10,767 nucleotides of DNA from Spartobacteria bacterium UBA6821. GTDB taxonomy: Bacteria; Verrucomicrobiota; Verrucomicrobiia; Chthoniobacterales; UBA6821. A program made the translations under genes and the position numbers. The notes below the pieces were generated by a model that was not told where the DNA came from, did no database searches, and saw only the letters and a program-made list of their open reading frames with translations. Shown here piece by piece: positions 1 through 7,454 of this stretch (its first letter is position 1; every line of letters starts with the position of its first letter). The stretch spans positions 18,509-29,275 of the forward strand of contig DKEN01000018.1 in assembly GCA_002452515.1 (NCBI GenBank), given 5' to 3'.

Positions 1-184
1 GATCAGCGGCAGCAGCCGCTATTTTTGCCGTTTCCAGATCGCGTCCCAGATAGGCTCCGATCTGCGGATCCAGAGAGGCAATCCGGGACTCCAGTCCCTC
101 GATGAGTTCCACGGGAGTAATTTCCCCGGAGCGCAGCAGGCGTCTGGTTGCGGCGATACTTTGGAAGGGTGTGAAAGCACTCAT
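1..184 (-). CDS. gatA: Asp-tRNA(Asn)/Glu-tRNA(Gln) amidotransferase subunit A, N-terminal part (cut by window edge)
   Basis: GatA is the amidase subunit of the GatCAB complex. It releases ammonia from glutamine for transamidation of Glu-tRNA(Gln) or Asp-tRNA(Asn) in the cytoplasm. Only the first 61 codons lie in the window. They read from an ATG at 184-182 and run off the left edge. The segment carries the typical GatA start: a helix containing LRSGEITPVELIEG, then ASLDPQIGAYL. The amidase signature with the Ser-cisSer-Lys triad would lie beyond the edge and cannot be checked. An AGGAGG sequence overlapping the gatC stop codon sits 14 nt upstream, a rather long spacing. No other in-frame ATG or GTG fits better. 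Position directly after gatC, 18 nt away, supports the call and suggests co-translation. Confidence 0.9.
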   Translation of the reverse strand, partial: MSAFTPFQSIAATRRLLRSGEITPVELIEGLESRIASLDPQIGAYLGRDLETAKIAAAAAD

Positions 185-198
185 GAAAATGATGATGG

Positions 199-204
199 CC
201 TCCT
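199..204 (-). promoter_or_regulatory. Shine-Dalgarno-like site of gatA
   Basis: On the minus strand AGGAGG overlaps the TAG stop codon of gatC (205-203) and precedes the gatA ATG by 14 nt. It is one of only two good purine-rich ribosome-binding sequences in the window, and it suggests coupled translation of gatC and gatA. The spacing is longer than the usual 5-9 nt, so its use is probable rather than certain. Confidence 0.5.
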
Positions 205-517
205 AATCGAGGACTTTGGGCACAACAAAGAGACCGTTGGCATTGTGAGGGGCATTGCCAAGCATGGTCGCTTTCGGAAGACTTTCCTCCACGACATCCT
301 CTCGGATCACGTCAAAAACGGTGATCGCATGGGCCGTCGGTTCGATTCCGGAGATATCGAGTTTGTTCATCTGCTCGACATGATCGAGAATACGTCCGAG
401 TTGGCCGCCAAAAATCTCAACCTCTTCCGGGGTGACTTCCAGACGCGCTAAACGTGCCAGATAGGGGACATCAATCGTGTGATGGGGTGTCTGCGAGGCA
501 GGGGATGGTTCGGCCAT
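203..517 (-). CDS. gatC: Asp-tRNA(Asn)/Glu-tRNA(Gln) amidotransferase subunit C
   Basis: GatC is the small subunit that wraps around GatA and stabilises the GatAB interface in the tRNA-dependent amidotransferase. The 104-residue product matches the family's usual length of about 95-105. It has the expected pattern: an N-terminal helix VPYLARLARLEVTPEE (residues 17-32), a second helix ending DHVEQMNKLD, then the family motif GIEPTAHA (57-64). Next come REDVVEESL (72-80) and the C-terminal G-F-VVPKVLD (95-104), where VPKVL is nearly invariant. It lies directly upstream of gatA on the same strand, the usual arrangement. gatB is not in the window. A 52-nt spacer separates it from the upstream glycosyltransferase gene. 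No Shine-Dalgarno sequence is visible before its ATG. An organism with this complex makes Gln-tRNA and/or Asn-tRNA by the indirect route. Confidence 0.95.
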   Translation of the reverse strand: MAEPSPASQTPHHTIDVPYLARLARLEVTPEEVEIFGGQLGRILDHVEQMNKLDISGIEPTAHAITVFDVIREDVVEESLPKATMLGNAPHNANGLFVVPKVLD

Positions 518-569
518 GGAATCTGTGATTGGAAAATGGAGATATTTGTAAACTCAGCACTTCCCTAAG

Positions 570-3569
570 TTATTGTTTGTGCTTGGAAACCGTGGAGGGA
601 TTGCTTGTGGTAGGTTCGAGGATCTTTTTTAACTGATCCGCATCAGCCGACGGGGCGGGAGCGTCGGTTTGGGTGGGATTTACTTGAATGGCTTGCTGGA
701 ATGCTGGATCAGCAGCCAACTGTTGGAACATGGCCTCCCTCGAAATCTGCTGGAGGGCGGCATTCCCCCCGAGCAGCACGGCCTGGTGAAGCGAGGCATA
801 GGCGGCCTCGCGCTGACCGGTGATGAATTGGTATTTGCAGATGGTGTAAGGGACATCCCATTGGGTGGGTTGTGCTTTCTGCAGTACTAGGGCAACTTCC
901 AGAGCCTTCGGAATTCTCTGTTGAGAGGCGTAGAAGTTGATCATGTCGCGCAGGAAGCCGACATCATTGGGAGATGCGGCAATCGTGTTGGAGATGATAG
1001 CGTCCATTTCCGCCTGACGTGCCAGGATGAGCAGGCTCTGAATGACCGGCGAAAGAAGCTGACGGTTCCCGGGATCGGACTGCAGTGCCGCGAGTTGGGA
1101 GGGGAGGTCCTGAAAGGCTTTCAAACGAGCTTCCGTGATCACCTGAAGGTGTTGAAGTTGTTTGCTGTTGGGATCGATCGGGAGGCTCTCGGCGATGAGA
1201 TCACGGGCATCCTTGAAACGACCTTCCGCAGTCAAAAGATTGACAAGATTTCCAGTGGTTTCCGTATTCGCGGGCCAGAGATAGAGTGCCTGTCGATAGG
1301 CCTTTTCTGCATCCACACCCATGTTGCGGAACATGTAGATATTGCCCCCTGTGTTGCGAAGCTTGGCAAAGGAATGGTGAGCCAATTCGTCATTCTCGAA
1401 TCCCGGAGTGGCTTCCAGATGGTTCTTAATATAGTCATCCCACCAGGCGATGTCCTTTTCGGCGGTGCCGGGAGGAAGTGCTGGGAGCGGATCGTGCTGG
1501 ATTTCGTAGCAGAGTCCATGGGGCACGGCGTAAGGATAGGACCATGGCATCGGGAAGCTCTCTTCCACGAAGAAATGACGGGGGGTGCCATCGGCCTTAT
1601 CGCGGTTATGGAGGAAGATCCATTCACCCACGGCGGAGTTCAGGGCCACGGGATCACTCTGAGGATTGGGAGTGGTAGCGGGATTTTCCTGATATTTTCG
1701 CATCAATCCCTCGAAGAGTTCCATGATCTCTTCACGGTGAGGCAGAACAAGATATTCCTTCGGATAGGTGTGGTCACGTCCCAGAAGCTTTTCAACCCAG
1801 TTAAATTCCGTTGGTCGCTCGGTCGTGTAGTGCGAGCGGATGTAGCGATTGTAAAAAGTGTCTGCCAGTGCATTCTGGGTCACGATGTAGAGATCACGAC
1901 GGTCGAAGTTCGGATCCCTTTTGTACTTTTCAAAGCTTTCTCCAAAGACCATGTAGGTCGGTACGAACCGACCCGGATCGGTGCCGCCAAAAACGAAGCT
2001 GTCCTTGGGAAGATCGGCCAGCATGTCATGGCCGTACATCCATCCGAACCAATGGCCCCGCTGGGAACTCTGGGGAAGCGAGACAACGAATGTGTAGATG
2101 GAAGTCCCTGCCATCAGCGCCACCACCCCCCATCCTAGCCATTTCGCCCGGGGAAATGATGCCTCAAGCTTTGCATAGAGCACGGCTCCTCCGAAACAGG
2201 CCAGCATGATGAAGAAGGCATAGCCGAGACTCACATACTGGTACTGCATATCCCAACCGGCGTTGTCGTATCCGTTGGGGCTCATGATCGTTTCGAGGAA
2301 GGCAGAGAGACAGAAGGCGATGACGAGCAGGTAGAACCAGATGCGTTGTTCGCGGGGAAGTCGCCAGAAAAGCGCAAACGTCAGTAAGACTAGAACGATC
2401 GGGATCGGAGAGAAATTCTGCACCATCACCTTCCAATAGACCTTGCAGAATCCCATGAAGGATTGCATGGCGGTTTCCTCGTCGGGTGATTTTGGTCCCT
2501 TCGGCTTTTCAGCTGGCGGTACTCCCATCAGTTTTCCGATCGTTCCCTGCAACTGATCGGCGAGCGTTCCCCAGTACTGGGAGCGATTAATGGCGTAGAA
2601 GAAACCTTCCGAGGTGCTGGTATAACTCCAGTTCATGGGAGGATTCGTCGAGGAAGCCAGGGGCATGTAGGCGTAGGGAAGCAGTCCTACAACAACTGCC
2701 ACCACAAGAAGCAGCCCCTGACGCCACTGTGTGAGTTTGCGCTGAAGCAGAATCAGAAAGATGAAGGCAATCCAGACGGTGTAACTCAGACGCACCGCAG
2801 CCTTCATCGATGCCGCATGGTATTGGTCCGTTGAAATGTAGGCGAAGCCAAGGTAGAGCGCGCTGGCAATGATGAGGCTGTAAACGGCATATTCCCAGAA
2901 AAGTTCGGCATGCAGGAGCAAAATGACCAGCAGAGGAAGGAGGGCGAGCGCCAGGGTGGTGTGGTGGTTGCTCATTCCGAGCGCGAAGAGGAAGACCACC
3001 CAGACAAAGGCATTTTTCCAATAAGGTCGCCTGATCCAGACATAACAGAGCATCAGCAATGTCATCATCAGGCAGACATGGAGGGCGTAGAGGCCCTTGC
3101 CGACGACCGCATGGGACCAGACTGGTGTTACCCAGGCGAAGGTCAGGGTGGAGGCGACCGAGAGAATGATGGCGGGGAGTTTCTTGACTCCAATCCAGCG
3201 GGTGGCGTTGAGGGCTATGAGGCTGAATATTCCGACGGCTGTTGCCGTGCAGAGACCCGAGAAGAGATTGATCTTCCAGGAGCCATTACCAAAGGGGATC
3301 AGATGGCTGAAGAGACCAGCAAGAATCGTCCAAAGCGGATATCCAGAGGGGTGCATCACACCGAAATGCAGAGCGGCCGTGGCCATCTCTCCATCGTCAT
3401 TCAGACCGATGTTTGGCATGGTCGTGCTCCAGTAAACGACCAGGGAAAGTAGGGCGCAAATCAGCGCTATCAGGCGCTCCTGCTTGTTAAATACCCGGAA
3501 CGGATGAACGCGTTCCTCTTTTTCTAAGGAGGATTCTGGGACGCTGGAGGCAAGTTGAGAGGTGCTCAT
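570..3569 (-). CDS. DUF2723 (GT117, TMEM260-like) polytopic glycosyltransferase with C-terminal TPR-like repeats
   Basis: This 999-residue membrane protein is probably a GT-C-fold enzyme that moves a sugar from a polyprenyl-phosphate donor to an extracytoplasmic acceptor. The family includes human TMEM260, a protein O-mannosyltransferase. The N-terminal signature is clear: NDDGE at 57-61 followed by HPSGYPLW at 73-80, the acidic first-loop motif of DUF2723. About twelve hydrophobic segments lie between residues 33 and 500. A luminal/periplasmic region follows, with GGTDPGRFVPTYMVF near 527-542, equivalent to the family's GGDNDT-type segment. Residues about 740-960 are helical and TPR-like (AEKAYRQALYLWP near 750; EGRFKDARDLI further on). 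The neighbouring upstream gene is a dolichyl-phosphate-mannose-synthase-type enzyme, which fits a donor supplier. Start: ATG at 3569, with a pyrimidine-rich leader and no Shine-Dalgarno. Acceptor and sugar are unknown; mannose is inferred only from family and context. Confidence 0.85.
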   Translation of the reverse strand: MSTSQLASSVPESSLEKEERVHPFRVFNKQERLIALICALLSLVVYWSTTMPNIGLNDDGEMATAALHFGVMHPSGYPLWTILAGLFSHLIPFGNGSWKINLFSGLCTATAVGIFSLIALNATRWIGVKKLPAIILSVASTLTFAWVTPVWSHAVVGKGLYALHVCLMMTLLMLCYVWIRRPYWKNAFVWVVFLFALGMSNHHTTLALALLPLLVILLLHAELFWEYAVYSLIIASALYLGFAYISTDQYHAASMKAAVRLSYTVWIAFIFLILLQRKLTQWRQGLLLVVAVVVGLLPYAYMPLASSTNPPMNWSYTSTSEGFFYAINRSQYWGTLADQLQGTIGKLMGVPPAEKPKGPKSPDEETAMQSFMGFCKVYWKVMVQNFSPIPIVLVLLTFALFWRLPREQRIWFYLLVIAFCLSAFLETIMSPNGYDNAGWDMQYQYVSLGYAFFIMLACFGGAVLYAKLEASFPRAKWLGWGVVALMAGTSIYTFVVSLPQSSQRGHWFGWMYGHDMLADLPKDSFVFGGTDPGRFVPTYMVFGESFEKYKRDPNFDRRDLYIVTQNALADTFYNRYIRSHYTTERPTEFNWVEKLLGRDHTYPKEYLVLPHREEIMELFEGLMRKYQENPATTPNPQSDPVALNSAVGEWIFLHNRDKADGTPRHFFVEESFPMPWSYPYAVPHGLCYEIQHDPLPALPPGTAEKDIAWWDDYIKNHLEATPGFENDELAHHSFAKLRNTGGNIYMFRNMGVDAEKAYRQALYLWPANTETTGNLVNLLTAEGRFKDARDLIAESLPIDPNSKQLQHLQVITEARLKAFQDLPSQLAALQSDPGNRQLLSPVIQSLLILARQAEMDAIISNTIAASPNDVGFLRDMINFYASQQRIPKALEVALVLQKAQPTQWDVPYTICKYQFITGQREAAYASLHQAVLLGGNAALQQISREAMFQQLAADPAFQQAIQVNPTQTDAPAPSADADQLKKILEPTTSNPSTVSKHKQ

Positions 3570-3611
3570 GAGAAAAGAATGAAAAGTGGGGAGGGAGTCG
3601 GGGAGGGTGAG

Positions 3612-4349
3612 CTAGGATTTTTTTGGAGTGCGGCTGAATCCGCTCTGGATCAGCAGGCGCCAGACCATGAAAAGAGCCTCAACCACAATTTTCTTGGACA
3701 TCTTGGAAGTGCCTTCAACCCGATCCGAAAAAATGATGGGCACTTCAACCACACGGAATCCGTGGCGCCAGGTTCTGTGGGTCATTTCAACCTGAAATCC
3801 ATAGCCGTTTGAGCGGATGGAGTTCAGACCGATGGCCTCAAGTGTGTTGCGCCGCCAGCATTTGAATCCTCCCGTCGGATCCCAGATTGGAAGACCTGTG
3901 ATCCACTTCACGTAGAACGAGGCACCCACGCTGAGCACCAGGCGTTTCAGTGGCCAGTTGATGACGCGTATTCCACCGGCATAGCGCGAGCCGATGGCAA
4001 GATCGGCATTGTTCTCACGGATACCAGCCAGCAGTTTGGGCACATCGTCGGGATTGTGGGAGAAGTCCGCATCCATCTGCACCACGAGGTCGTAGCCATG
4101 ATCAATGGCCCATTGAAAACCCGCAAGATACGCGCGTCCGAGGCCGTTTTTAGCAGTGCGCGATAGGAGATGAAGGTGCGGTTCACGGGCCGCTGTTTCG
4201 CTGACCCAGGCACCGGTGCCATCGGGTGAACTGTCGTCCACGACAAGAATCTCAAGACCTGCATTCTGGCTGAAAAGGCGCTCGACCAGCTTGGGAAGAT
4301 TCTCCCGTTCATTATAAGTGGGGACTACGACAATCGCGCGTTCTGACAT
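3612..4349 (-). CDS. Polyprenyl/dolichyl-phosphate mannose synthase-type GT2 glycosyltransferase
   Basis: The 245-residue GT2 enzyme probably makes polyprenyl-phosphate-mannose from GDP-mannose on the cytoplasmic membrane face. It starts with VVVPTYNERENLP (7-19) and has VVDDSSPDGTG (36-46), the nucleotide-binding Asp pair. The metal-binding DAD motif is at 93-95, within QMDADFSHNP. IGSRY is at 119-123, DPTGGFKCWRR at 157-167, and the DPM1-type loop SDRVEGTSKMS at 208-218. It ends after an amphipathic helix, with no C-terminal membrane segments, so it resembles the short catalytic-only DPM1 form rather than GtrB/CsbB-type enzymes with membrane anchors. A 42-nt gap leads to the GT117 gene downstream, its likely consumer. 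The upstream gap of 96 nt could hold its own promoter, but I see no convincing one. Transfer of glucose or another sugar to undecaprenyl phosphate remains possible. Confidence 0.88.
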   Translation of the reverse strand: MSERAIVVVPTYNERENLPKLVERLFSQNAGLEILVVDDSSPDGTGAWVSETAAREPHLHLLSRTAKNGLGRAYLAGFQWAIDHGYDLVVQMDADFSHNPDDVPKLLAGIRENNADLAIGSRYAGGIRVINWPLKRLVLSVGASFYVKWITGLPIWDPTGGFKCWRRNTLEAIGLNSIRSNGYGFQVEMTHRTWRHGFRVVEVPIIFSDRVEGTSKMSKKIVVEALFMVWRLLIQSGFSRTPKKS

Positions 4350-4445
4350 GGAAATGTATTGGTTTTGAAAAGGTTAAAAGCTAGCTGATGGGATTGCCGC
4401 GTCCAGCGTCAATTCTTACCTCAAGTCACCATCCACGCGTTTCAA

Positions 4446-5954
4446 TCAGGGAGTATTCTGAATGCCATACTCTTCCCTGATGTTCTTTTCATCGGATTCA
4501 CAGGTCGAGGCGTCCAGATAGATCGGGCCCACCGAGCCTTCGAGAATGATTTTATGAAAGCCGTTGATCGGGTGTTTTTCGGCCTCAGCGACATCGGAGA
4601 GGGCATTAATTTCCCGGTCGTTGATGCTTTCCACAGCCCGTTTTCCCAGATCCTGGAATCCTACCGTCTGGGCGGATGGAAACAGACTTGAGAGGATCAC
4701 AATGTGGCCCTGTTTCCGGGGCAATTCATGCTGATAGGCATCAAGATAGACCAGATTTTGAGGTGCTTCACGCAGCCAGTCACCCCCCCATTCCCTGAGA
4801 TAGGGGCGGGAAAGTTCCTCAAAGAGAAGAGGACCCAGGAAGGTGTAGGCGACACGATCCCCCTCAAGTCGCGATGGAACGATTTCCGAAGCGAGGTTGC
4901 CTCCTTCCAATATAAGAGTTGTTTTGTTGGTGACGCCATGGGCTTCCCCGTTATTTCGGAAATAGGTGATTTGCATCGGATCGCCAGGGGAACTTTCCAG
5001 GCTGGCCAGATTGTTAAAGGTGATCTTGCCATACGTGGGATCAAGATAGTTTCCCTCGCCATCAATAACATAGCCGGCGGCCTTGATGATGAGATCTCCT
5101 TTGCGGATGCCAGCCTTTTCAGCGGGTCCATCCGGCTCGACCCAGGTGACATAGACACCATTGCGATCGTCTCCATTGCCGAGCCATTCATGTAGTGTTG
5201 ACCCCCTGACTTCTTCCCAGCCTAAACCGGCGCGAGCGAGTCCGTGATAGTTCTGATGTGCTGATTCTTTCAGGAATCTGGCGATCAGGGGTGAGGGGAT
5301 GATGTCTGCGGTCTGGATTTTTGGATCATAACGCATCACCAACCCTGCCAGTTTTCCGTTTAGAAGAGCGGGAATAACGAAGCTGTCTTCTCTCTGGGGG
5401 ATGCTCGTTGAAGCCAGATAAGTGAGATAAGCCGCCCCATCAGAGGGGTAAGGCATGACCGCGATTGTGTTTACGGTCGCCGTGGAGAGGGCGGAAGCTC
5501 CGTTCTGTTCCAACTGAACGACCTCAAGCGGACTCCCTGTTTTCACCGTGGTGGCAAGTGCGAGGGGGATGGTCCCGTTGAGAATCCCGGGATCGACGGG
5601 CTTGATCACCGCGAGATTGCATTCCTCGTCAATGGCCTCAATCGTGGCTGTCGATTTCGGACCATCTTCAGGTTTCTCCAATTCAATGTAGGTGGCATGG
5701 GCTACCATGTCCGCGGTGACCAGCAACCTGCCTCCCTCGATCACCGTGGCAAGTCCGGAGCGTGTAAAGGGCTGTTTCTTCAGCCAGGGACGGAGGAGGT
5801 CGGGATATTGGATGGTCGAGATGACTCGCAGGACAGAAGAGGTCACCGGATGAGGCTGATCGCTTGCAACTTCCTTGTGACAGGAGGGGATCAGATTCAG
5901 CAAACCAGTCGCGACAATCGCGACAAGATGCAGAGGAATGGAGGAGGCGCTCAT
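4446..5954 (-). CDS. DEG9-like PDZ protein with degenerate trypsin domain (putative pseudoprotease, possible lipoprotein)
   Basis: The 502-residue product parallels the neighbouring protease along its whole length but lacks the catalytic triad. By my manual alignment, the catalytic His site (TNAHVV in the neighbour) is TADMVA, giving Asp82. The catalytic Asp site is CNLAV, giving Asn113. The Ser site (GNSGGP) is DSFVIP, giving Phe192. A PDZ domain spans about 238-348 (NGVYVTWVEPDGPAEKAGIRKGD). A C-terminal DEG9-type PDZ-like domain spans about 370-498 (GPLLFEELSRPYLREWG; HIVILSSLFPS). The N-terminus is hydrophobic (5-23) and ends IPSC; Cys25 could be lipidated, although Pro before the Ser is not a standard lipobox. 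The ATG at 5954 lies 9 nt after the stop of the active paralogue, so the two are surely cotranscribed. A likely role is regulator, substrate adaptor or hetero-oligomer partner; this is inferred. Confidence 0.8.
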   Translation of the reverse strand: MSASSIPLHLVAIVATGLLNLIPSCHKEVASDQPHPVTSSVLRVISTIQYPDLLRPWLKKQPFTRSGLATVIEGGRLLVTADMVAHATYIELEKPEDGPKSTATIEAIDEECNLAVIKPVDPGILNGTIPLALATTVKTGSPLEVVQLEQNGASALSTATVNTIAVMPYPSDGAAYLTYLASTSIPQREDSFVIPALLNGKLAGLVMRYDPKIQTADIIPSPLIARFLKESAHQNYHGLARAGLGWEEVRGSTLHEWLGNGDDRNGVYVTWVEPDGPAEKAGIRKGDLIIKAAGYVIDGEGNYLDPTYGKITFNNLASLESSPGDPMQITYFRNNGEAHGVTNKTTLILEGGNLASEIVPSRLEGDRVAYTFLGPLLFEELSRPYLREWGGDWLREAPQNLVYLDAYQHELPRKQGHIVILSSLFPSAQTVGFQDLGKRAVESINDREINALSDVAEAEKHPINGFHKIILEGSVGPIYLDASTCESDEKNIREEYGIQNTP

Positions 5955-5963
5955 CGTCTGCGA

Positions 5964-7454
5964 TTAGGGGTTCAGATTTTCCACGGCAGGGATGCGGTAG
6001 CTCTCCAGAATACGCGGAGTGGCGTTCATGACTTCCTGGCGCTTCAACACGATGGGCACCCCGTTTCCCAACAGGGTGATGACATCAAATTTTGACGGCG
6101 AACTAAAAGCGGTTTTAGCGTCCTGGAGGGAGCGGATTTTTATACCGTTGATGGCATCGACGATTCCAGGATGAAGTCCGTCACAGTCTTTATTGACCGG
6201 ATCGGCCAGAATCCTGCTTAGCACAACGACCTCGGGCCTTTCCAGATAGAGATGGCGGTCAACAAAATCCTCGAAGGTTCTCCGGAGTCGCAGATCTCCG
6301 GAGCCGATGGCCTCCATGAAATTGCGGTCCATGGGCTGGAAGAGCAGACCTCCATAGAGCAGATAGCGCGGTTTTTCATCATAGGCACGGGCCTGCATGT
6401 GAAAGGGCCATGTGCCGAGTAGTGAAAATTCCACCTTCCGAAGGGTTCCATCCCGAAGGATATCAAAGGAGACTTTGTCACCGGCAAGTTTTCGTTCGAC
6501 CACTTCGGGCATGTCCACGGAGGCACCCTCCAGATCGACACGACCGTCGCTACTGATCGGGTGTGAGTCGATGGCAACCAAGATGTCGCCCTGTTGCAGA
6601 AAACCTGCCGAGGAGCCTTTTTCCTGCACATCGGTGACGAGAATGCCGCCGGGGAGTTGATCCACCCCCAGCGCCTTACGGGATGCCGGGGAGATTAAGG
6701 GGCGGTAGGAGATGGAGAGATCGGTGTACCCAGTGTAGGAGCCCTTGGAGATATCGAGTAAAAAACGGCTGATCACCGGTGTCGGAATCATGAAGCCGAC
6801 ATTCTGCGCTACTTCACCGGAATATCCCTGAAAAGCGACGCCAACCACCTTGCCATCCTGAAGTACGGGACCGCCGCTGTTTCCGGGATTGATGGCGGCA
6901 TCGATCTGGATTACCAGATGGGAATCCACGGCGGAATGGGAATAACTTTCAAAATCTATCCTGGAGACCACTCCACGCGTAACGCTGAGTCGCTCCCCTC
7001 CAAGCGGGTAGCCATAGACACTGACTGCAGATTCGATCTTTGGTACCCCTCCGATCGAGAGCTCCTTGGTGCCGTTGAAGAAGGAATCGTCATCCACGCT
7101 TAGAATCGCGAGGTCACAGTCATGGGCGATGAATCGGACATGGGCGATGAAGGGATGACTGACTCCCTCGCGGGTGAGGGTGATGAAGCGGGCATTGCTG
7201 ACGACATGGGCGTTGGTCAGAATACGTTTTCCACTGATGACGATGCCCGAGCCGACGCCCCCCTCGATGTGACCTGCATCCCACGGGGAGCGGTAATCAG
7301 GTTCCTGCATGGCGACCTCGATCCTGACAACGCTGGAGGAGAGATCAGCAGGGGGAGGGGCTCCTGCTTCAGCGGTTGGTGCTTTTCCGGGCAACTCCGT
7401 GACGCAGGGCAGCATCAGAAAACTCAGAATGGGGATCAGTCTCCGGTAATGCAT
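5964..7454 (-). CDS. HtrA/DEG9-like trypsin-fold serine protease with PDZ domains, exported
   Basis: The product is probably an envelope serine protease for protein quality control. Numbering is from the ATG at 7454 (496 residues). A hydrophobic N-terminus (about 6-18) suggests export; I cannot fix the cleavage site. The catalytic triad is complete: His83 in LTNAHVV, Asp114 in CDLAIL, Ser193 in NPGNSGGPV. A PDZ domain follows at about 250-345 (GGILVTDVQEKGSSAGFLQQGD). The C-terminal region, about 363-490, has the DEG9/DegP2-type pattern: YGGLLFQPM, then PEVVVLSRILADPVN, GIVDAINGIKI, and a terminal ESYRIP. This distinguishes it from classical DegP/DegS. An in-frame TTG at 7457 could also serve as start, but AGAGG lies 6 nt before the ATG and only 3 nt before the TTG, so I prefer the ATG. 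It is the first gene of the minus-strand run. Confidence 0.87.
   Translation of the reverse strand: MHYRRLIPILSFLMLPCVTELPGKAPTAEAGAPPPADLSSSVVRIEVAMQEPDYRSPWDAGHIEGGVGSGIVISGKRILTNAHVVSNARFITLTREGVSHPFIAHVRFIAHDCDLAILSVDDDSFFNGTKELSIGGVPKIESAVSVYGYPLGGERLSVTRGVVSRIDFESYSHSAVDSHLVIQIDAAINPGNSGGPVLQDGKVVGVAFQGYSGEVAQNVGFMIPTPVISRFLLDISKGSYTGYTDLSISYRPLISPASRKALGVDQLPGGILVTDVQEKGSSAGFLQQGDILVAIDSHPISSDGRVDLEGASVDMPEVVERKLAGDKVSFDILRDGTLRKVEFSLLGTWPFHMQARAYDEKPRYLLYGGLLFQPMDRNFMEAIGSGDLRLRRTFEDFVDRHLYLERPEVVVLSRILADPVNKDCDGLHPGIVDAINGIKIRSLQDAKTAFSSPSKFDVITLLGNGVPIVLKRQEVMNATPRILESYRIPAVENLNP

Noticed and set aside
921..2138. A 405-codon open frame on the plus strand, antisense to the GT117 gene
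   Set aside because: It lies wholly inside the 999-residue gene on the other strand, has no recognisable domain, and its composition looks like reverse-complement coding. The minus-strand protein has clear family motifs, so this is a shadow.
2910..3452. A 180-codon plus-strand open frame rich in Glu, Asp and Gly
   Set aside because: It is antisense to the membrane-helix part of the GT117 gene. Hydrophobic codons read backwards give such charged sequence, and no motif or start signal supports it.
4350..4445. Promoter for the DPM-type gene (minus-strand TTGACG)
   Set aside because: A -35-like TTGACG is present, but no -10-like hexamer stands 16-18 nt downstream. No terminator hairpin for the upstream pseudoprotease was found either.
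5696..5723. A working catalytic His near the HATYIE segment of the pseudoprotease
   Set aside because: His86 in VAHATYIE lies four residues after the expected position and aligns with Asn of SNARFITL in the paralogue, not with the catalytic His. The Asp and Ser sites are also altered.
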